Below are positions 25,395-36,329 of a DNA stretch of 64,000 bases, in pieces. The stretch is from Pomphorhynchus laevis (lineage: Eukaryota; Acanthocephala; Palaeacanthocephala; Echinorhynchida; Pomphorhynchidae). Location of the stretch: positions 1-64,000 of the forward strand of contig WNNJ02000336.1 in the NCBI GenBank assembly GCA_012934845.2. The letters are read 5' to 3'. The notes below the pieces were generated by a model. The model was not told the origin of the DNA, did no database searches, and worked only from the letters and a program-made list of their open reading frames with translations. The translations under genes were made by a program, and so were the position numbers. The stretch's first letter is position 1; each line of letters opens with the position of its first letter.

Positions 25395-28300
25395 TTAAAA
25401 ATACAACCATTCTATCATATCAATGTGTATACGAGTCAGGCTTTCCATATTAACGTCTCGGCCAGCTACATAATCGATGGCAAATGTTCGATTTACTCGG
25501 TCTAGTTTACCACGAATCAATTCTGATTGAATGCAGTCCATAATTAATTTCAACAAACATATAATTAAAAAAATTAATACAACAAACATATTTTATAACA
25601 AATTAGTAAAACACTAGAAATATTCAATCAAAATTATTTTGATTGATAATAATTAATCAATTCAGAAACAGATAATAAAATGGCAATAAACACGAAATTT
25701 GGTGAATATACGATAAAATTAATTTTGTTTTAAGGGTTCCATTAAAATAATATCGAATAATATAAATAATATCGCTAAAATAGTCCTTTATTCTATAAAT
25801 TAACAAATCGAAAAAAATTGAGGTAAACACGATTTAAAATATTAATATTTATTTTGTTAATTTTTAAACTACCTTGAAAATGAATGGTAGAATAAAATAA
25901 AACGTTTTCTGTAGCGCTTTTCCATAAGTCAGCTTTTACCTACTAATCTACATTCACGTTCATTGTTTATAAAATTTATTCTTTACAAGTGATTAATTGC
26001 TTATTTGCACTTTACGTTTTGATTTTGAAGTCCAAACGAATCTGTAAGTGAAAGTATCAGTTTTATAATTACGGACATTTCAAGGTTTAAATTTAACCAT
26101 GAATGTTAAATGGAAATGTAAAATATTAACATTTCAATCTTAAGCCTAATAGGATAGAATGCATAATTTGATTCCTTTACGAAATATTTTATGTTATAAA
26201 AGAACAAAGTATACTGTTAAAATATTTTTATTTTGCTATTTATATTTTATTATAAATTAAATGTTCACTCATCGGTTTCTATTATTTATTAGTGTAGAGT
26301 GAAATAGACATTTTTTATTTTAAATATCGAATTTTCGATATCCAATTGGGTAAAATTGTACAATTTTAAAATTGTACAATAAAATTGTCAATTTCATCCT
26401 GATGATAGCAGTTAGCTATCGAAAATTCGATATTTTAAATAAAATATTTCTATTTCACTGACTCCACTAATAAATAATATTTATATTTTATTTACATAGC
26501 ACGATTAATTTATATAATCGTACGAAATATAAAAGAGCAAAGTAAAATATAAAAGAACAACAATATAAAAGAACAAAATATAAAAAATAGTAATTAAACA
26601 AAGAACTCCAAATATTTTAAATATAGCTTTTGAATTACAATTAAAATTATAATTTACAATTTAAATTAAATAATTTAAATTATAATTTATAATTTAAACT
26701 ACAATTTCAATTATCATTAGTTGGCTCTTTATTCGAGAATAAGAAAAATAGTTTTATCTTTTGAATTTTCGCCAATGCGATTGGCTTCTTCAGAAAACAT
26801 TAGTGTCTTCTGAAAAGGCTAACCTTATTGGCGCAAATACAAAAATAAAACTATTTTTATTATTTTTCTCGAAGAAGGAGTCAACTATGATTACATTCTC
26901 TTAGAATTTGACTTATAATTTAAAATTTAAACTAAATAATTTGAACTCTAATTTATAATTTAAATTACAATTTAAAATGCAAAATATTATATAATTGCTT
27001 CAGATATTTCAGGAAGGCATTTTCACCTTTCAAAAAAATCGAGATTGATCGCAAGGCATTTTCACCTTCCAAAAAAATCGATTGATCGCTTAGGCACTCG
27101 AGTATACAAGCGGTATTGCTTCGCTGAACTGCTACGCTTAATCGCTGCCTGAGGAAAGCTGTTGTCGAAGCTATGTAATTGAATTTCACCAGTGATCTCT
27201 GATGAATTTAAATTATAATTTAAAATTTAAATTAAATAATTTAAATAATAATTTATAATTTAAATTACAATTTAAAATGCAAAATATTATATAATTGCTT
27301 CAGATATTTCAGGAGCGTAGTCTTCAATAGAGGCATTTTCACCTTCCAAAAAAAATCGATTGATCGCTTAGGCACTCGAGTATACAAGGGGTATTGCTTC
27401 GCTGAACTGCTACGCTTAATCGCTGCCTGAGGAAAGCTGTTGTCGAAGCTATGTAATCGAATTTCACCAGTGATCTCGGATGAATTTAAATTATAATTTA
27501 AAATTTAAATTAAATAATTTAAATAATAATTTGTAATTTATAATCATAAGTATAATCGATTATATCAATTATTATTTATAATTTATAGTTGTATATGATT
27601 TTAAATTATAAACGTAAAAATATTAATTTTTTTAAAACAAGAAAAATATACCTCCAATTCTTCGTCGCTGTTTAGCTGAAGGAATTTCCGCAAACAATCA
27701 TACGATTGTACCTATTAAGAAGAAATAGGAATGTTAAACATTTTATTATGAATTGTTTTACAAATAATATAAAAATAAGTACAATTCAACCATCGATTAT
27801 GAACAACATATCAATTGGGAATAAATACGATTACTTTTTCGTTGTTTTCTATTTCGCTTAAGTAAATATTGACTTTTATAATTATCTTATTGTCTTGTAT
27901 ATGACAACTTTATGCTTATGGTATTGTATCACATCTTTGTGAATCAACATAAATAAGAGCTTTCATAATAAAGTTTTAAAAAATTAATGGAATCATATAT
28001 TCACTTTATAACAAAGGCAACACAAACAAATCAGAGAGCATAGAAAGCACGCAATGTTTAAACGTTTTAATGCAAGGACACATTTTAAACCCATTTATAT
28101 TCAGTTGTTAAGATAATTCCAAAATTATTTTATTATGATAAAGAATATTTTTTAAAATTTTAAATATATTTAAAATTTTTATGTTAGGATAATTTAAATA
28201 AAATATGCAAGCTGACTGTAAGCTTTCAAATAAAAATATCGATGTTTAAGTAAAAATATCGATGCTGCTGGAAGTATCAAAATATCGCTAAAGTGTCTGT

Positions 28301-30737
28301 AAATATGAGATTAATAAACATTTGTCGTAAAATGTGATAAAAATGAGCTAAGATTTGATTAAAACGCGTTATAATTACTAGGTACTAAACAAACTTTAGT
28401 AAATGATTAAGCAAACAAATTTACAAGCAATATCTAATGCTGACTAAAGAATTTTTCAGCAAAATAGTCAACAACATTTAGTTTTTATATTTCGATAAAA
28501 ACGAAATCACTCGAAAAATGTTTTGCGCAAATTTAGCAAGAATCTGTAGTCCTTATTACAAAAAGCAAACGAGTTAGTCAAATTCAGAATTCGATTAAAC
28601 TCAAAAAATTCAAACTAATTTGGAATTAAAATTAACAAATGAATTGATTAATTAATTAGACAATTATTGACTGATTTTGAATTTTGAATAATTTTTATTT
28701 AAATTTTTTAAGAGTTTAAACACTCGAGTTTAAACACTTGACGTAATAAATGTTAAACCTTAATATAGAAAAATTTCTTGCTTGTATTTTTAAATAAATA
28801 CAAACTAAAATTAAAAGTTAAATTCAATTTATTTTAATAATAAAATTCTTTCCTTTAGTATCTTATGCAACAATTATGAAAAAACTACGCAATTACTATT
28901 TTGTTTATTAAAAGAAACTATTTTTTAATTTAATTAAAATCCTTTACTATGACCACTGAATCCTTAATTATAGTTGTCTATTAGGGCTACTTATGATAAA
29001 TAAATTGATGTTTAAAATGATAAGCTCTAATGAATAAAGCTTTTTATCGATGCTTTTCTTAAAAGCTAGAATACCATTAGAAATTTGTAATTTAATGAGT
29101 CAATATAAAATATAGACGCAATAAATTAAATAGTATTTAATGAGTCAATATAAAATAACTTCATTTCACGTAAATTATGGTTTAACCATTAAACTTTATT
29201 AGTAAACTTTATATTCTTACATATTCTATATTTAGTACATTTTACATGTTCTAAAATATCAGTAGAAAGTTATTGGCAAAACGTTCAAAACTCTAGTCGC
29301 AAAATACTAACTTACAATTTCTCCAGCACAAATGTCAAGCAAACTAATCATCTTTAGCTTCCATAAGGACAATTCGGAAAGCATACCATTTGTGAGTGTA
29401 TCTATAGCAAAATAAAATGCAGAATTAGAAAGACAATATATCTTATTTTGAAAATAAAAATATTTACAATTAAATGTAATCATAAATATGTTAATCAAGT
29501 TACGTTTAACACGTAAAATTTTGTAGTTAAATTATTATAGGTTAAAATTTAAAAATATTTCATATTTAATTTTTTATTATAAAAAATAATAATAAATTAT
29601 CACAATACTTTATAATTTTGATACTGGTAATTATACGAGGGAAGCAGATCTAGCTTAATAGCCTATTTACAAATGACTTCTAGCAAATGCTATTAATTGA
29701 TTGAATTTGTATGAGGAATGCGACGGTGTGATAACATTTAAATTTGAAGAAAGCTGACAAAAACCATCGCAAAAATTATTTAACCAAATATTTCGATGCC
29801 TAGATGGCATCATCTTCAGCAATTGTAGTTAGAATAGTTTAAGAATTTTCTAAAATATCAGTAGAAGGTTATTGGCAAAACGTTCAAAAATCTTAAACTA
29901 TTCTTAAACTATTCTAACTACAATTGCTGAAGATAATGCCAGCTAGGCATCGAAATATTCGGTTAAATAAATTTTGCGATGCTTTTTGCCAGCTTTCTTC
30001 AAATTCAACTATTAATTGAGCTAGTCATAATGTTACAAAAAAATAAATTCATCATTTGAAAAAGTAATTTCTTATTAGAGCAGAATTGCTTCTTTATCAA
30101 CTTCAGATGCTTTAACCTCAAATTATATATTAATTTGAAAATAAAGGCATAATTTAATAAATATACTTTAAAAGTATGGCATTCATTTTAAAGTATTAAC
30201 TTCAATTTAAAAATATTATAGTTGAAAATATATTAAATTATTTTACTTATCAAAAATAAAAACAATAAACATTTATTGGTGAATGAATATGTATAAAAAT
30301 GATAAAAATAAATCGATTATTATTTGTTTATTAAAAATAAATTACAATTTACTGTTGAATTAATAAGTATAAAAATTATATGACAATAATTTATATCAAT
30401 TTTTTGGTCATGGAGAGGAGATTGTTGGTATAGATTTTTGTATCGTATCCAAATTAAAAACGAGTTAGAAGAGCAATCTTTTTCAACCAAATAACACAAT
30501 CAAATAAGTCATTTAAATAATCCTTCTTTATTTCTATGTACCTTCTTTATACGTATTAAAGTTTCCAAAAGTAAAAAGCTCTAGTGTGATGAACACTTGT
30601 TTAAGAAGATTGTGCTCGCGAAGCTAAATTGAATAAAATTATTAGAAATCTGCCAATAAAAAAATTCCAACAGATTGCACTTTGGGCATCGACAGGATTT
30701 CACCAAATACAAATGGCCCATCGACACAATTCAGCAT
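25395..30737 (-). CDS. COPS7: COP9 signalosome subunit 7 (PCI domain)
   Basis: CSN7 is a scaffold subunit of the COP9 signalosome, which removes NEDD8 from cullin ubiquitin ligases. Minus-strand exons in coding order: 30737-30672 (VDGPFVFGEILSMPKVQS, family 'APGVYVFGELLDMPNVREL'), 30623-30542 (LELFTFGNFNTYKE, family 'LLTVFAYGTYADYLAE'), 29401-29316 (LSELSLWKLKMISLLDI, family 'LTEAQKNKLRHLSVVTLA'), 27711-27652, and a last exon near 25550-25395 (ELIRGKLDRVNRTFAIDY, then VAGRDV). Phases agree across the first four. Oddities: the last exon has no AG acceptor in the expected place, the product would stop soon after the conserved Trp (IEWLYF), and the ~25-residue N-terminal helix found in other CSN7 proteins is missing. 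The first ATG lies directly after an AG (TTTAG|ATG), so it is either the start after a trans-splice or an internal exon. eIF3m, another PCI protein, fits less well. A coding remnant with damage near the 3' end is possible. Confidence 0.85.
26280..26480. mobile_element. Fold-back element with GATAGC...GCTATCGAAA tag
   Basis: TATTTATTAGTGTAGAGTGA at the left pairs imperfectly with TCACTGACTCCACTAATAAA at the right. The right arm carries CTGATGATAGCAGTTAGCTA then TCGAAAATTCGATA. It lies in the CSN7 intron. Confidence 0.65.
26712..26890. mobile_element. Fold-back element, GTTGGCTC/GAGTCAAC ends
   Basis: The left part (AAAAATAGTTTTATCTTTTG, TTCGCCAATGCGATTGGC, TTCAGAAAACA) is mirrored by the right part (TCTTCTGAAAAGGC, ATTGGCGCAAATACAAAAAT). 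The palindrome is about 175 bp. It lies in the CSN7 intron. Confidence 0.6.
26955..27490 (+). repeat. Tandem duplication of a ~300-bp segment in the CSN7 intron
   Basis: Two nearly identical copies (about 26,960-27,215 and 27,255-27,500) share GGCACTCGAGTATACAAG, GAACTGCTACGCTTAATCGC and TCACCAGTGATCTC. Each is embedded in AATTTAAATTATAATTT-type DNA. The first copy holds an open minus-strand frame (STTAFLRQRLSVAVQRSN). The core is distinctly less AT-rich than its flanks. Origin unknown. Confidence 0.8.
29741..30005. mobile_element. Fold-back element that carries a copy of nearby CSN7 intron sequence
   Basis: The ends AATTTGAAGAAAGCTG and CAGCTTTCTTCAAATT pair. The arms include CAATTGCTGAAGAT, a GCC...GGC stem and CGAAATATT. 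The loop at 29,850-29,890 repeats 29,251-29,291 (CTAAAATATCAGTAGAA, TTATTGGCAAAACGTTC) with about one mismatch. Confidence 0.75.
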
Positions 30738-31259
30738 CTAAAGCAAGTATTCAATTATAAAATTAATTATAAAGTGATTTTAAAGTAATTATATCGAAAT
30801 AAGATGATAAATCTATACCGAATTAATTATAACAACGAAATTAATATAGATATATTTAAACATTTTTTAAAATAATACGGAAAAATGTGTAATATAAAAA
30901 ATATAAAATATATTTTTATATAATATAATGTATATTTTATATATAATATTAAAATATATATTATATTATAGAATATGTTAGAAAATATTATTATAATAGC
31001 ATTACATTATATATGATATTTTATATAATATTCTATAATATAATATATATTTTAATATTATATACAAAATATATATTGTATTATAATATTTATTTATAGT
31101 ATATCATATATATTATATATACATTATTATATATTAAAGCTTGTATAACATCATTTGAACCATAATGAAATAAATTATTAAAAATAAATATTTTTTGAAT
31201 ATAATTTTTATAAATTTAATCTTCAATTCTTTTTAAATATTGAATACATGATATACATA

Positions 31260-31315
31260 AATATTTTATATATTATTGGAACAGCATACCAATAACAATA
31301 ATAAACTGTCTTGTC
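31260..31315 (+). repeat. Left arm of a distant inverted repeat
   Basis: TATATTATTGGAACAGCATA followed by CCAATAACAATAATAAACTG is repeated in reverse complement at 34,170-34,225, about 2.9 kb away. Confidence 0.8.
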
Positions 31316-31639
31316 ATAAAATAATATACTTTTAAATAAAGTATATTAAAAATATATTATTAAAAATATACTATTAAATATTTAAAAGATATTAAAATAT
31401 TAAATAATATTTAAATAATAATTTATTTTGTTACTGTTTTACAATATTTTAAGGGGTTAAAACACCCTATACAATATAATAGCTAATCGAATGTATTATT
31501 GAACAATATTGTATAATATAAAATTTATAACATTAATAAATATTTAGTTTTATATTAAAAATTAAATATTATTAAATAAAAAATTATAATCTAAAAATAG
31601 TGTTTCATCAATATTTCCTCTATATTACCCACAATCTTA

Positions 31640-32305
31640 ATATTAGAAATATATCCATCCTGATCTGCATTTAAATTTTTTAATTTCCAGGAACTATCAG
31701 GTATAGTTAAATTACAACAAAAATTATTTTGATATTTCGCTAGTAACTAGTTATAACGGAAAGGATAAGAGCTATAAGGTTATGAGGGATAAAAGCTATA
31801 AGGGTTATGACCGAAAAGAAAAGATCTCAGATAAAGGCGACCGAAATGATGTCTCTTCGCGGTGTGGCCGGCCTTAGCGTTAGAGATTATGATTGATTGT
31901 GTTCAATTAATTATGTTCAATCAATTGAACATAATATCGGTTGGGTAATTAGTAAATTAAGATAATAAATTATAATTTTTTAATTTCCAGGAACTATCAG
32001 GTATAGTTAAATTACAACTAAAATTGTTTTGATATTTAGCTAGTAATTACTAGCGTCTTCAGAAAATGTTATGAAGATGCTTTTAGTTATTAGCGAAATA
32101 TCAAAATGATTTTAGTTATTGTTCTATACTATACCTGATAGTTCCTGGAAATTAAAAAATTATAATTTATTATCTTAATTTAGTAATTACCCAACCGATA
32201 TTATAACTAATTACTAGCGAAATATCAAAATAATTTTAGTTGTCGTTTAACTATAACTGATGGTTCTTGGATATTTAAAATACATATAAGGATGGATATA
32301 TTTCT
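31640..32305. mobile_element. Nested fold-back elements
   Basis: Outer arms: TAGAAATATATCCATCCTGA at 31,647 pairs with GATGGATATATTTCTAG near 32,290-32,310. An inner palindrome at about 31,940-32,205 (ATCGGTTGGGTAATTAGTAA and its inverse) interrupts it. All arms carry TTTCCAGGAACTATCAGGTA and a stem followed by GAAATATC. Confidence 0.75.
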
Positions 32306-32399
32306 AGCTATTAAATCTACTAGATCATAAATGTGAGCCAAACGATAATTCGAAAAGAAAGATCAAAGTCATAACTACCTAAGCATTACGTACTTATTT

Positions 32400-32520
32400 A
32401 TATTCTGAAAATCAATTTTCTGAAAATGCTAGTAGTTATTAGCAAAATATCAAAATAATTTTTCTTGTCGTTCTATACTATACCTGATAATTCCTGAAAA
32501 TTTAAAAATTTAAATACAGA
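32400..32520 (+). mobile_element. Half of a fold-back element of the same family
   Basis: It contains TTCTGAAAATGCTAGTAGTT, GCAAAATATC and CTATACTATACCTGATAATT, matching the right arm of the neighbours at 32.1 and 33.0 kb without a left partner. Confidence 0.5.
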
Positions 32521-32824
32521 TCAATTAATTATATTAATCATATAATTATATTTACAATTATTATATCGTACTTCACCGTAACGTATATAGTCGTTATGAC
32601 TGCACTTTGTTAAGCATTTATCATTTTCAAGTAGCATAATTCATTCAAATTTGTGACGTAGCGAAAAATGTTTGTTCCAAATTAGAGCAGAATTTTCAAT
32701 GATTTCGCGGTTAAACTTTGAGAGACTGCAGCTTTCAATAAAGTTGAAGTAGTATTTATAAAATATTAATATTATTAATATTTAAAATATAAAAAATGGG
32801 TTTAGTATATAAAGTAAGTGATTT

Positions 32825-33185
32825 ATTTGTTAGAAATATATCCATCTTGATCTGTATTTAAATTTTTAAATTTTCAGGAATTATCAGGTATAGTATAGAA
32901 CGACAACAAAAATTATTTTGATATTTCGCAAGTAACTACTAGCATCTTCAGAAAAATCATTTTTTGAATATGCTAGTAGTTACTAGCGAAATATCAAAAT
33001 GATTTTAGTTATTGTTCTATACTATACCTGATAGTTCCTGGAAATTAAAAAATTATAATTTATTATCTTAATTTAGTAATTATCCAACCGATATTATAAC
33101 TAATTACTAGCGAAATATCAAAATAATTTTTGTTGTAATTTAACTATACCTGATAGTTCCTGCAAATTAAAAAATCTTAATATTA
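32825..33185. mobile_element. Fold-back element of the GAAATATC-tag family
   Basis: It starts TAGAAATATATCCATCTTGA and passes through TTTTCAGGAATTATCAGG, a TTTCGCAAGTAACTAC/GTAGTTACTAGCGAAATA palindrome and CTATACCTGATAGTTCCTGG. It then continues with a second shared block (CCAACCGATATTATAACTAA) and another tag. It probably contains two overlapping insertions. Confidence 0.65.
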
Positions 33186-33682
33186 CTTTTAATCTTATAT
33201 TATCTTCAATCTTAATATTACATCAAAAATAAATATTTTTGACATATTATAACATATCATTATTATTGCAAAAAATATATATAATAAAATATATAATAAT
33301 ATTTTAATAATAAAATAATTTATTTTGTTATTGTTTAGCAATATTGTATAATATCAAATTTATCTGAGAGATTTAGCAATTCACTGCAGCCACGAGCAAT
33401 GGGGTAAACACAAACACGGAAAACTAAAAGGAAATACATAACTTAAAAGTAGAAACATAAAATCAAGAGATCATGATACTGTCTATATAAAAAAGTTAAT
33501 ATCAACACTGAACAGCTTTGTATATGCCACAGCTCAGCACATTGTCGTCTGCAAAATTTGCAAAAACATGAAATATCTCATTAGTGAAAGTAACGAGGTA
33601 AAGCAAAATTTGCTATGATCACCGCTACTCGAAAATCGCACAGCGGTCGAACGTTTTCCGCTTGTTGCTTATTTTCGCAAAA

Positions 33683-33904
33683 ATGAAGACTGATAAGGTG
33701 GCGATAGTTGATATAGTCTGTTCATTAACTCAAGTTTATTTTGTCAGTAAAAACCACGCTCCACAAATGCCAACGATGAAGATACATAGAATGTTTGCTG
33801 TATATTCGAAATACAGTGGAGATTACTTCACAAGCCTGGCCAATTTAGTGGATAGCACTTTTTTCAAAACAGTCTTTGCCGGTCCGATGCCCGGATTGCA
33901 CTGA
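33683..33904 (+). CDS. Unrecognised small open reading frame (73 residues)
   Basis: From an ATG the frame reads MKTDKVAIVDIVCSLTQVYF and continues through MKIHRMFAVYSKYSGDYFTS to the end GPMPGLH. Base composition is richer in G and C than the surrounding DNA, codon use looks coding-like, and there are no obvious introns. It lies between the nested fold-back cluster and one arm of a 60-bp inverted repeat. I do not recognise the family. It could be a single-exon gene, an exon of a longer gene, or a remnant carried by a mobile element. Confidence 0.3.
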   Translation: MKTDKVAIVDIVCSLTQVYFVSKNHAPQMPTMKIHRMFAVYSKYSGDYFTSLANLVDSTFFKTVFAGPMPGLH

Positions 33905-34169
33905 TGACTGGATGGCAACATATGTGTACTTGCTATTTTATGAAGTTTGTAATTTTTGAATTGCTCCTTTATCTTTATATCCATACGATGACACGTAGTT
34001 GGCTTTTAGTGTTGCGAAACAAAGTCCGATTTGAATTTCATTATAAAAAATGTAATTTTTATAATTTTATTTATTAATATTCGTAATTTATATTTTAAAA
34101 ATATATAAACATATTTTTTCTTTGTTCTTTTAAATTATTTTTATAAAGCGTATTGAATGTTGACTATTG

Positions 34170-34225
34170 ACGACAAAACAGTTTATTATTGTTATTGGTA
34201 TGCTGTTCCAATAATATATAAAATA
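34170..34225 (-). repeat. Right arm of the distant inverted repeat
   Basis: CAGTTTATTATTGTTATTGG then TATGCTGTTCCAATAATATA is the inverse of 31,260-31,315. Together they bracket the nested fold-backs and the 33,683 open frame. Confidence 0.8.
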
Positions 34226-35114
34226 TTAATATATTGTTTTCTTAACATCATTGATTTATTTTAATGTAATATATTTTCAAAATAGAGTAATTAGTAATAA
34301 ATATCAAATAAATGATAACATTTGATGCATGATTTGTTAGCTAAAATGATAAAATGCGCCAGCATGAGAAACTACGATCATAACAAGCAAACCTGAAGAA
34401 TTAGATCAGCTACAGCGTCATCGGTTTCAGCTAGTTCAATCTTATCCATCCACAAACTAACTAAATACACCATCTAGAATGAACATTAATTTTATTTAAA
34501 ATGAATTGATATCGATGAGAAATAAAATGCACAAATTTACTTTTTATTTAAAGATTTTAAATAGAAAAAGATTTGAAAAAAAAATACTTTTTTTAAGATT
34601 CTGGAAAGATTTAAACTTAATAAATTAAAGTTCTTAAAACCCAATTAATGCTAAGATTTGAACAGTGCCACTCCACAAGCATAAACGATATTCTGCACAA
34701 TCCATATGCCCTAAATTCCACTTTGTCGACCACTTATTTTTTATCGCGTGTCGTATTGTCTGGCCACATTCTCTTGATTTATCATCATTACCTAACTCTC
34801 ATTATATCAATAGGATAGGAGAATAAATGTAAGCTATTCCAATATACCGATACATCTTTCTCTCCGCATGTCATTCAGGTCATCCGCATTAATCGTCAGT
34901 AAATACATTCGAAAAATTTCTATTTTTAAAGGGGTTCTAAACTCATAACTATCACACTTGTTCCAAAGAGTTACAATTACTGCGATTACTTCACATTTCC
35001 ACAATTCCACTTCTTCTACCACTCACTTTTATTTGTCTTCAACTGCTTCGACGTTAGCACCCCAATAATAATCACAAATTCAATTACAAAGACAATAATT
35101 GCAAAGGCAATTCG

Positions 35115-35300
35115 ATGAAATGCCTTTGCAATTCATCGAATTTGAAAAAGCATTCAATTCCGTGAATTGCAATATTCTACTCATCAAACTATTAGCTAAA
35201 ATAAAAATCTTTGGCCGTATGCTTTTACCGCTCCGATCCATATAGAGTCCCAATAATTTATGTAAATAAAGGGAGATTGCATATAGTAGATTTAGCTAGA
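35115..35300 (+). mobile_element. LINE reverse transcriptase fragment
   Basis: The + strand reads FIEFEKAFNSVNCNILLIKL, the 'DFEKAFDSV' motif of LINE reverse transcriptases. The surrounding 34.6-35.1 kb is also less AT-rich and may be older element DNA, but I cannot assign it. Confidence 0.5.
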
Positions 35301-36329
35301 ATCAATGAAGCCCGCTGATTGTCAAATGACATCTATGCTTACAATTCCGAGCTATGGCCAGTATCCATTATTTTGATCGATTTATCAATCAAAATTTCAA
35401 GTTTTCAAAAAATTCTGCTTTTTACTAAATTTCAACCTTAAGTGGTAATTTACAAATGACTAATATATGGATTATAGATGAAAGTAAATTTGCTAGTTAC
35501 AATAATGCAATCAAAATAAAAGGTTTGTATTTGAAAATATCGAGATTTTTTCAGTATAATAGATATATTTCATTCGAACAAGGTGAATAATATATTTATA
35601 CAAAAATATACAAATATTATTTACTAACTATATACTAAATTGACAATTGATGAAGCCTTACCCGAAATATTATACACATGTTTACACAGATGTAATTCTT
35701 ATTTTTAAATATTATTTTAAATTAAACTTTAATATTACCTTAAAGGCATTATATGTTATATTATATTCATGTGATAAAAATAATATTATATTTATCACAT
35801 AAATTATATTATATATTATATCATATCTTAAATTATATCACAATATTATATTATAATTTTATATTTATCTTTCATTTATGTGATAAAGTCAATAAAGAAA
35901 TATAATTAATAATTTTAATGTAATTCAATTAAAACATTAAATTTATTTATTTAAAAAGTTTAATCATTTTAAATTAAAACAGTTTAATCTTGATTAATTG
36001 AACATTAATTTACAAGCAAATCTTTCAATTATTGAATATCAAAAATGATTGAATTATTTTAGTTGACTATAATGATCTCTTCAGATATGTGCATATTCTA
36101 AATGTGTTTAAACTTTAGTGGTTAAAATGCGCGGAAAATGGAAATATGCACTATACCGCATTAGCCAATCAAATAATGATTGACATTCACCTCAACAAGA
36201 TTAAAACGATATATATTTTAATAGATAACATTTATAATTTGTAGATAATCCTTTATCTATAAATTCAATATTTACTGACAATTGTGTTGTTCATTATCTA
36301 ATTATATTGTAATCATTTATACTTTAAAT

